NCBI GenBank assembly: GCA_947374105.1 | Contig: CANCAO010000070.1 | Location: 1 to 7,507 of the forward strand | Length of the DNA: 7,507 nucleotides | Source of the DNA: Comamonadaceae bacterium | GTDB lineage: Bacteria > Pseudomonadota > Gammaproteobacteria > Burkholderiales > Burkholderiaceae_C | Reading direction: 5' to 3' | In this document: positions 1-5,302 of the stretch, piece after piece | Position numbering within the stretch: the first letter of the stretch is position 1 | How the letters are laid out: every line of letters begins with the position of its first letter | Made by a program: the position numbers and the translations under genes | The notes under the pieces: model-generated | Database searches by the model: none | What the model saw: the letters and a program-made list of their open reading frames with translations, nothing else | What the model was told of the DNA's origin: nothing

Positions 1-1
1 C

Positions 2-262
2 CAGCAAACCGCACTGCTTGGCCGGCGCGACTCGACCCCGCAGCTGCCCACCCTGCAATGCCCCACGCTCATCCTGTGTGGCCGCCAAGACGGCTGGAGC
101 CCCCCCGGCCAGCACCAGGCCATGCACCGCGCCCTGAGTCACTTGGGTCAGCAAGCCACCCTGCACATCATCGAAGACTGCGGCCACATGTGCACCATGG
201 AGCAGCCGGGGGCGGTGGGGGATACGTTGGTTGAGTGGCTGCTACAAAAACAGTATTTGTAG
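2..262 (+). CDS. alpha/beta-fold hydrolase, C-terminal fragment (5' end outside window)
   Basis: The open frame enters from the left edge and ends at TAG 260-262, giving the last 86 residues of a longer protein. The visible part looks like the end of an alpha/beta-hydrolase domain. A beta-strand of the type CPTLILCGRQDGWSPP carries the usual acid-position Asp (fragment residue 30), and an EDCGHMCTMEQP motif carries the usual catalytic His (fragment residue 62), followed by a final helix ending in VEWLLQ. The nucleophile elbow would lie upstream of the window, so the triad cannot be completed and the substrate cannot be inferred. This frame is absent from start-codon-based ORF lists because it has no start in the window. 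The gene is convergent with the minus-strand cbiX-lptG-lptF operon. Its stop codon lies inside a small inverted repeat (242-262). Fold assignment is fairly sure; specific activity is unknown. Confidence 0.8.
   Translation, partial: QQTALLGRRDSTPQLPTLQCPTLILCGRQDGWSPPGQHQAMHRALSHLGQQATLHIIEDCGHMCTMEQPGAVGDTLVEWLLQKQYL
242..262. repeat. inverted repeat spanning the hydrolase stop codon
   Basis: CTACAAA (242-248) and TTTGTAG (256-262) are perfect reverse complements separated by 7 nt. The right arm contains the stop codon TAG. The stem is AT-rich and weak by itself. With the second inverted repeat at 269-292 it forms a pair of hairpins at the 3' end of the gene. It may be part of the transcription end signal or the remnant of a dispersed intergenic palindrome. 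Confidence 0.45.
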
Positions 263-268
263 CCTGTG

Positions 269-292
269 AAATAAGGGCTTCAAGCCTTATTT
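269..292. terminator. putative (bidirectional?) terminator hairpin between convergent genes
   Basis: AAATAAGG (269-276) pairs with CCTTATTT (285-292) around an 8-nt loop that can add two more pairs. It lies 6 nt after the hydrolase stop and between convergent genes, where a shared terminator is expected. Read on either strand, the A/T-rich arm supplies only TTATTT and no long U-run follows, so termination strength is uncertain. The cbiX side has another small stem, AGCCC 362-366 with GGGCT 372-376, overlapping its own stop. The rest of 263-374 shows no gene. Confidence 0.4.
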
Positions 293-374
293 ACGTGCGA
301 TTTGATGGGCGTGTTTCAATCGGGTTGCACCAAAGCAGAGTGTTCGGCCGATGACAATGTGAGCCCGTGAAGGG

Positions 375-749
375 CTAGCAGACGGCAATTTGCGCCAACA
401 AATCCAGCACGCGCTCATTTTCTCCAATGGCGGGTTGGAGTGTGAAAGTGACGGCGGGGTGGCTGGCTTTCAGGCTGGCAATGATCACGGGCAGGTCTTC
501 TCGTGCATGTTTGCCGACGCCCAAAAACATAGGGATGATCGTGATGGATTGCACACCTGACGCGATCATGTCTGCGGCACAAGTGGGCAAGCTGGGTTGC
601 ATTAACTCAAGGTAGGCGCAAGCTGTTGTGGTGTCAGGGGCTAACTTCTTTACGCGTTGGGCCACGGCCTCCATGGGTAGGCACCATAGGGGATCGCGAG
701 AGCCATGGGCAAACAAAATAATGCCGAGAGGGGCGGTGTTGAAGTTCAT
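375..749 (-). CDS. cbiX: short CbiX/SirB-type sirohydrochlorin chelatase
   Basis: This 124-residue protein matches the small single-domain class of CbiX chelatases. Those are class II chelatases that insert Co2+ or Fe2+ into sirohydrochlorin and act as homodimers in the cytoplasm. The N-terminal strand is followed by the hallmark AHGSRDP with His15. A YLELMQPSLP segment (46-55) carries Glu48. IIPMFLGVGKHAREDLP (71-87) carries the second conserved His81. Both active-site histidines are present, so it should be functional. Which metal it uses cannot be read from sequence; siroheme for sulfite or nitrite reductase is the likelier use, with cobalamin the alternative. The ATG at 747-749 lies 6 nt after the lptG TAG, with a weak AGATAGG-type ribosome site inside the lptG end. 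This implies co-transcription and probable translational coupling with lptF-lptG. No siroheme-dependent reductase or other cys gene is in the window. Confidence 0.88.
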   Translation of the reverse strand: MNFNTAPLGIILFAHGSRDPLWCLPMEAVAQRVKKLAPDTTTACAYLELMQPSLPTCAADMIASGVQSITIIPMFLGVGKHAREDLPVIIASLKASHPAVTFTLQPAIGENERVLDLLAQIAVC

Positions 750-755
750 CGTGAC

Positions 756-1865
756 CTATCTTCTGATAACCAGCCAGCTAAAAGCGGCAAGTGAAAAAAT
801 CGAATAAATGATACCGGGTAATGCGGCTGTGAGCCAGGGTTGCCAGTGCTGCAATTCACCCACATAGCCAAATACATTGTTGAGAAAAAAGAAGCTGATA
901 CCCGCCATGACGCCGCCAAACACATAGACTGAAATCCCACCGTTGCGAAAATGCAGATAGGCAAATGGCAGGGCCAAGACGACCATCACCAGGCAGCTCA
1001 ATGGGTAAAACACTTTTTTCCAGAATTCAATTTCATACCGTTCGGCCGACTGGTTGTTGGCGTTCAGGTGGCGTATGTACTGGAACAGATCGACGGTGCT
1101 CATGCGGTCAGGTCTGAGCACGGCGGCTGAGACCATCTCGGCTGTGATCTCTGTGGGCCAGCGGAACGAGGGAACCATGCTGCGCTCAACGTGGGCCGTG
1201 GCCACGCCTTGGGATGTGAATTCAGTGCGATAGGCCTGCGCCAGTTGCCAGGCATCTGCACTGCTGAATTGAGCCGTGGCTGCGTTCGTCATGGACACCA
1301 ACAATCCCTGATTATCAAATTCAAAGATGCGTACGCCGCGCATGCTGCCGTCCGAGGCCAGCGCATTCACGTTGACCGAGAATTGGCCGTAGGCTTGTTT
1401 CTCACGCAGCCACGCCCCCGTTTGACCGACGGTGATATGACCTTCAAAACGGGCCTTGAGCAACTGAGCGGTGCGATCGGCCCAAGGTGCCAGATAGTCA
1501 CCTATCAAGAAGGTCGTCATAACGAAAGTGATGCCTGCGACAAGCAGGGTGCGCAAGGCTCGCCAAGGCCCCAAGCCGCTGGTGCGAAGAATGGTGAATT
1601 CAGAACTTTGGGCCAAACGTGCCATCACAAAAATTGTGCCTATCAGTACCGTGATGGGCAGTAATTCATAAAGATGGTTGGGGATTAACAAGGCAACGTA
1701 GGTGGCGGCTTGTGGCAGTTGGTATCCAGCGCCCAGACCGGGTCGACCAATGGCGGGAAGTTGGTCTACAAAATCAAAAAATGTGAATAGTGCGAGAAAG
1801 CCAAGGGTCACAAAGACCACCGCAGAAAACACCTCTGCAAGAATTAAACGGCGGATGGTTCTCAC
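756..1865 (-). CDS. lptG: LPS export ABC transporter permease LptG
   Basis: A 369-residue inner-membrane subunit of LptB2FG, which extracts lipopolysaccharide from the inner membrane and passes it to LptC and LptA. Length is close to the E. coli protein (360). Layout is typical of the YjgP/YjgQ family: three N-terminal membrane segments (about 13-33, 56-78, 103-123), a periplasmic beta-jellyroll domain (about 130-265), then three more segments (about 284-304, 311-331, 347-367). Family-like stretches include FFDFVDQLP (29-37), SSEFTILRTSG (87-97, the cytoplasmic coupling-helix region contacting LptB) and the RYEIEFWKKVFYPLS region (276-290). The start is GTG at 1863-1865, which overlaps the lptF stop as GTGA. 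An AAAAAGG sequence about 9 nt upstream can serve as ribosome site. The N-terminus MRTIRRL is normal for the family, which supports this start. The stop is TAG (756-758). lptB is not in the window, as is usual, since it is generally encoded with lptA/lptC. Confidence 0.95.
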   Translation of the reverse strand: MRTIRRLILAEVFSAVVFVTLGFLALFTFFDFVDQLPAIGRPGLGAGYQLPQAATYVALLIPNHLYELLPITVLIGTIFVMARLAQSSEFTILRTSGLGPWRALRTLLVAGITFVMTTFLIGDYLAPWADRTAQLLKARFEGHITVGQTGAWLREKQAYGQFSVNVNALASDGSMRGVRIFEFDNQGLLVSMTNAATAQFSSADAWQLAQAYRTEFTSQGVATAHVERSMVPSFRWPTEITAEMVSAAVLRPDRMSTVDLFQYIRHLNANNQSAERYEIEFWKKVFYPLSCLVMVVLALPFAYLHFRNGGISVYVFGGVMAGISFFFLNNVFGYVGELQHWQPWLTAALPGIIYSIFSLAAFSWLVIRR

Positions 1866-2968
1866 GGCTTATGCCTTTTTGAGCGAGTGTACGTAAGCAG
1901 CATGCGTAAGTGCCAGTTGTTGTTTTGTTTTGCCAGCCACAGTAAACCGACAGCCATTGCTCCGCCATGCAGCAGCAGGTTGAAGCTCAAAAAGTTGATT
2001 TGTCCTGAGGCAATCCAGCTTTGCCCTAGGTTGAGCAGGTTGAGATAAACCTGAAACAAGAGCAGCGAAAAAATGAAGTTGCCAGAGCGTCCAACCCTGG
2101 GGTTAACACGCGAGGCCGTTAGCGCGAGAATCATCAGGTTGAGTGCAGCAAAAGAAAATCCAATTCGCCAAGAGATTTCACCTAGGTTGACGAGTGTGGG
2201 ATTGAGCGCAAGATCAAGAAAGGATTGGGTGTTAAGTTGATGTTCTGCTTTGGCACCGAGCTGGTTTTCAGCAACGCGAATCGCATATTTAGCGAATTCA
2301 CTGATCTTTACATCAGATTTTCCTAGGGTGTTTTCCAGTCGTTGACCGTTTTCAAGTACGAGAAAGCGGTCATTGCCGATGATCTCCGTATGACCCTTGC
2401 GGGCTGATGTCACGGTTTCTTTGCCTTGCTCAGTGGTGGCGACGAAGATGTTGGTGGCAGATTGTTGATTGAGTTGACTTTTTTCAACGAAAAAAACACG
2501 ATTTCCACTGGCTGACTCTTGAAATTGTCCCGGTTGGACGCGTTCCAAATCGCCCCGGTTCTCATATTGAGATTTCATGTCTTCAATCTGCTGATTAGCC
2601 CAAGGCAAGGCAAAAATCGCCAACGCAGCAATGACCACAAGAATGGGCCAAGCAAAGCGCAACAGGGGTCTCAGCAAGCTGGACAGCTCAACGCCACTGG
2701 AGAACCAGATCACCATCTCGCTGTCACGGTATAGGCGTGAGAGGGTGGCAATCGTGGCGATAAACAGACCCATGGTCATGATGTTGGGCAAGAACGTGAG
2801 CACGGTGTAGCCCATGACCAGCATGACGTCCGAGGGGTTGAAGCTGCCACGTGAAGCCATGCCAAGGGTGCGAATCAGCGTCATGGTCATCACTACCGTG
2901 ACCAGTACGATCATGGTGGCCACAAAGCTGCGGGCTAGTTCCTTGCGGATTGAGGAATGGAATAACAT
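1862..2968 (-). CDS. lptF: LPS export ABC transporter permease LptF
   Basis: A 368-residue partner of LptG in the LptB2FG exporter; E. coli LptF has 366 residues. It shows the same architecture: membrane segments at about 15-35, 50-72 and 104-124, a periplasmic jellyroll region at about 128-262, and segments at about 265-285, 297-317 and 325-345. Recognisable features are the IRTLGMASRGSF stretch after TM1 (32-43), FLPNIMTMGLFIATI in TM2, LYRDSEMVIWFSSG (79-92, the LptB-contacting coupling region) and ASRVNPRVGRSGNF (285-298) after TM4. It is the first gene of the minus-strand operon and overlaps lptG by 4 bp. The ATG at 2966-2968 gives the usual start for the family, but no good Shine-Dalgarno is seen; the leader on this strand is pyrimidine-rich (TTTTCCTTCTGACCG). 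The start lies only 23 bp from the divergent pepA start. The jellyroll-coding part (about 2230-2540) looks more AT-rich by eye than pepA. Confidence 0.95.
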   Translation of the reverse strand: MLFHSSIRKELARSFVATMIVLVTVVMTMTLIRTLGMASRGSFNPSDVMLVMGYTVLTFLPNIMTMGLFIATIATLSRLYRDSEMVIWFSSGVELSSLLRPLLRFAWPILVVIAALAIFALPWANQQIEDMKSQYENRGDLERVQPGQFQESASGNRVFFVEKSQLNQQSATNIFVATTEQGKETVTSARKGHTEIIGNDRFLVLENGQRLENTLGKSDVKISEFAKYAIRVAENQLGAKAEHQLNTQSFLDLALNPTLVNLGEISWRIGFSFAALNLMILALTASRVNPRVGRSGNFIFSLLLFQVYLNLLNLGQSWIASGQINFLSFNLLLHGGAMAVGLLWLAKQNNNWHLRMLLTYTRSKRHKP

Positions 2969-2991
2969 CGGTCAGAAGGAAAACCTTGATT
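2969..2991. promoter_or_regulatory. divergent lptF/pepA start region with the pepA ribosome-binding site
   Basis: Only 23 bp separate the two start codons. AGAAGGA at 2974-2980, 11 nt before the ATG at 2992, is the pepA ribosome-binding site. It decides that start over the upstream in-frame TTG at 2950, which lies inside lptF. Promoters for both directions must lie within or across the opposite gene. On the minus strand a CATAAT (complement of 2989-2994, covering the pepA ATG) could be a -10 box for lptF, but no convincing -35 accompanies it. No strong promoter is evident for pepA. Confidence 0.5.
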
Positions 2992-4494
2992 ATGAACTTT
3001 GAACTCAAAACTCTGGACCTGGCTGGTGCCGCTGCACTGAAAAGTGATGCGTTAATTGTGCTGGTGACGGCGAACTTTAAGCCCGGCAAGGATGAACTTT
3101 CGCTCCAGATGGCGCAGGCCATGAAGGCGGGGGACTTGCAGAGCAAGCCCGGAAAATCCCTGGCTTTGTATCGACCTGTCGGAGCGCACTGCGTGCGGGC
3201 TGTTTTTGTCGGCGCGGGCGAGGGCAGTGCCAAGCAGGTGCGACAAGCTATCGTGGCGGCTATTGGGGCGCTGCGGTCGGGCTCCACCGGTGAAAAGAAG
3301 GTGGTGCTTTGCTTTGCTTCGGACGCTAGCGCGCAGGCTGTTCACGCCGCCGTCCTAACGTTGGCTGAGGCCAGTTATGTCTACACCACCACCAAAGCCA
3401 AGGCCGCAGTGGAGGCTTGGACGCTCGGGCGTGTGACGCTGGGTGTGTCACTTGTTGCCCCAGTCAAGTCGGCCTTTACCCAGGCTGTTGCCACAGTAGC
3501 GGGTATTGAGATGGCGAAGGAGTGGGCCAATCGACCTGCAAATCACGCAACGCCAACTCTGCTGGCCCAAGCGGCGCGGTCACTCTCTCGTCTGCCCAAG
3601 ATTACGTGCGAAGTGCTGGGGCCCAAAGAGGTGGCCCAACTGGGCATGGGTTCTTTTATGGCGGTGGCGCAGGGCTCAGATCAGCCGCTGCGCTTTATTG
3701 TGCTGAACTACAGCGGGGCGACCAAATCCCAGGCGCCCACGGTCCTGATCGGTAAAGGCATCACATTTGACACAGGCGGTATTTCCATCAAACCAGCCGC
3801 CGAGATGGACGAGATGAAGTACGACATGGCCGGAGCCGCCAGTGTGCTGGGCGTGTTTCGCGCGCTAGCCGAATTAAAGCCCGCCATTAATGTGGTTGGA
3901 CTCATACCGACGTGTGAAAACATGCCCGGTGGCCGCGCCCTCAAGCCGGGGGATGTGGTGACCAGCATGAGCGGGCAAACCATCGAGGTGCTTAACACCG
4001 ACGCCGAAGGGCGTTTGATTTTGTGCGATGCACTCACCTACGCCGAGCGTTTCAAGCCCCGTGCCGTGGTGGATGTGGCTACCTTGACGGGAGCTTGCGT
4101 TGTCGCCCTGGGTCATGTGCGCAGCGGGCTGTTTTCGACTAGTGATGTGCTGGCTGCACAGTTGGTTTCAGCGGGAGAGGTGTCGATGGACTTGTGCTGG
4201 CGCATGCCGCTCGATGACGACTATGCCGAAGGATTAAAGAGTAATTTTGCCGATGTGGCCAATATCGGAGGACGCATGGGCGGGGCCATCACGGCGGCCA
4301 AGTTTTTGCAGCGTTTTGCGGGAAAATTTGACTGGGCGCATCTGGATGTGGCGGGGACGGCCTGGAAGAGCGGCGCATCCAAAGGGGCCACAGGGCGACC
4401 GGTCGGCTTGTTGCTTGAATTTTTACTGGCCAGCCCAATGGCCAAAGTTGCCGTTAAATCCAGCCCGCGAAAATCAAGTCTTTCAAAAAAATAG
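2992..4494 (+). CDS. pepA: leucyl aminopeptidase PepA (cytosol aminopeptidase, peptidase family M17)
   Basis: A 500-residue two-metal aminopeptidase that removes N-terminal residues, preferring Leu, from peptides in the cytoplasm. It acts as a hexamer. The N-terminal macro-like domain covers about 1-160 and the catalytic M17 domain about 165-485. The family signature NTDAEGRL is intact (335-342). The expected metal ligands are Lys255, Asp260, Asp278, Asp337 and Glu339, and catalytic Lys267 and Arg341 are present. All sit exactly 15 residues before the E. coli numbering, so the active site is complete. The E. coli protein also binds DNA (XerC/D recombination, carAB control); whether this one does cannot be told. 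The ATG at 2992 is chosen because AGAAGGA precedes it and MNFELKTLDLAGA is a natural N-terminus. An upstream TTG at 2950 would add 14 residues overlapping lptF. The stop is TAG 4492-4494 and holC follows after 18 bp. The C-terminal tail is Lys/Ser-rich. Confidence 0.96.
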   Translation: MNFELKTLDLAGAAALKSDALIVLVTANFKPGKDELSLQMAQAMKAGDLQSKPGKSLALYRPVGAHCVRAVFVGAGEGSAKQVRQAIVAAIGALRSGSTGEKKVVLCFASDASAQAVHAAVLTLAEASYVYTTTKAKAAVEAWTLGRVTLGVSLVAPVKSAFTQAVATVAGIEMAKEWANRPANHATPTLLAQAARSLSRLPKITCEVLGPKEVAQLGMGSFMAVAQGSDQPLRFIVLNYSGATKSQAPTVLIGKGITFDTGGISIKPAAEMDEMKYDMAGAASVLGVFRALAELKPAINVVGLIPTCENMPGGRALKPGDVVTSMSGQTIEVLNTDAEGRLILCDALTYAERFKPRAVVDVATLTGACVVALGHVRSGLFSTSDVLAAQLVSAGEVSMDLCWRMPLDDDYAEGLKSNFADVANIGGRMGGAITAAKFLQRFAGKFDWAHLDVAGTAWKSGASKGATGRPVGLLLEFLLASPMAKVAVKSSPRKSSLSKK

Positions 4495-4512
4495 TGCCAT
4501 TGATGTTTGACC

Positions 4513-4953
4513 ATGACCGAGGTTGATTTCCATTTCAACGTGCCTGACAAGCTGATTTATGCCTGTCGGTTTCTGCGCAAGGCGATCCATCGCGGTGTGC
4601 CTGTGGTGGTGTCCGCGCCCACACATGTTTTGAAACAACTTGACGTCTTGCTCTGGACTTTTTCAGTACATGAATTTGTGCCGCATGCCTTGGCGACCGA
4701 TGAGGCTCATGTCAAGTCAGCATCCCCCGTTTTACTCTGTGAGTCAGTCACTGAGGCCTCTCACCGACAAGTCTTGCTCAATCTGGGTGACCCGGTTCCA
4801 ACAGGGTTTGAGCAGTTCGAGCGCGTCATTGAGATCGTCAGCGAAGTCGATATGTCGGACCGCCAGTGCGCACGGGAGCGATGGAAGTATTACGCCAGCA
4901 TCGATCTCAAACTCACGCGTCACGATATTGCCACCAAGAAAGCCACTCAATGA
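4513..4953 (+). CDS. holC: DNA polymerase III chi subunit
   Basis: A 146-residue protein (E. coli HolC has 147) of the chi family, which links the polymerase III clamp loader to single-stranded DNA-binding protein. It shows a helix at about 11-28, a VPVVVSAPT strand, the LDVLLWTFSVHEFVPH segment (43-58, matching the LD-LW...FVPH pattern of chi), a VIEIVSEVD strand (105-113) and the terminal helix-strand RERWKYYASIDLKLTRHD (121-138, matching RERYKAY..GF.L in E. coli). ATG at 4513 is preferred to an in-frame TTG at 4507. No clear Shine-Dalgarno precedes either, so expression may depend on coupling to pepA, 18 bp upstream. The stop TGA (4951-4953) shares bases with the ATG of the next gene. The pepA-holC order is as in E. 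coli, but valS, which follows there, is absent. No recognisable psi (holD) is in the window. Confidence 0.93.
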   Translation: MTEVDFHFNVPDKLIYACRFLRKAIHRGVPVVVSAPTHVLKQLDVLLWTFSVHEFVPHALATDEAHVKSASPVLLCESVTEASHRQVLLNLGDPVPTGFEQFERVIEIVSEVDMSDRQCARERWKYYASIDLKLTRHDIATKKATQ

Positions 4954-5258
4954 CCCCCCCCTCGGCTACCCCTCCACGTTATTTGCCGACTTTGACCGAA
5001 GTGGTTAACTTGCCCCAGGCAAAGACCCTCACGCCCTTGAATGAGACTCATCAAGCTTCAATCGAGACGGCGCAGGACTTGGCCGACCGTATCATTCAAC
5101 GCCTGATGCCTGTGATACAGATCAAGCTGCGTGAAATCGCAGCATCTGTCATCCATGAAGAAATCCGTTCGATGGAGCCGCGATTGCTACAAGAAATCGA
5201 GAAAATGGCCCGTCAAACGGTGACCCAGGCCTTGTCTCAGGATGTCGAGCTGAGCTAA
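4950..5258 (+). CDS. uncharacterised small protein translationally coupled to holC
   Basis: A 102-residue soluble protein with no recognised catalytic motif, signal peptide or membrane segment. The ATG at 4950-4952 overlaps the holC TGA as ATGA. Upstream in-frame ATGs (4866, 4881) lie inside holC and would add an unlikely Cys/His/Arg-rich leader, so they are rejected. The N-terminus is Pro/Thr-rich and probably disordered, ending in YLPTLTEVVNLP (11-22), which looks like a short linear motif. Residues about 38-98 should form one or two long amphipathic helices (AQDLADRIIQRLMPVIQIKLREI, then HEEIRSMEPRLLQEIEKMARQTVTQAL), consistent with a helical bundle or coiled coil. It may belong to the DUF2486-like small proteins found beside holC in Burkholderiales; that is from memory and unverified. 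Its function is unknown. A role with the chi subunit is a hypothesis from gene coupling only. Confidence 0.82.
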   Translation: MTPPSATPPRYLPTLTEVVNLPQAKTLTPLNETHQASIETAQDLADRIIQRLMPVIQIKLREIAASVIHEEIRSMEPRLLQEIEKMARQTVTQALSQDVELS

Positions 5259-5302
5259 CCTGAAATTTTGATAGTGCTTACCCCAACCCTAAAGAGGAAT
5301 CC

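Noticed and set aside
1191..1664. 157-codon open frame on the + strand opposite lptG
   Set aside because: It lies wholly antisense to a well-supported lptG, has no family-like motif or ribosome site, and looks like a codon-usage shadow.
2950..2991. TTG start that would extend PepA by 14 residues
   Set aside because: It lies inside lptF, lacks a ribosome site, and the ATG at 2992 has AGAAGGA at good spacing and a normal PepA N-terminus.
2724..3287. 187-codon minus-strand frame across the lptF/pepA divergence
   Set aside because: It overlaps two certain genes in the wrong frames. Its His/Ser/Pro-rich composition is typical of a shifted frame.
4866..4949. 28-residue upstream extension of the small holC-coupled gene
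   Set aside because: It would overlap the holC coding end by more than 80 bp and gives an unnatural leader; the ATGA overlap start at 4950 is far more likely.
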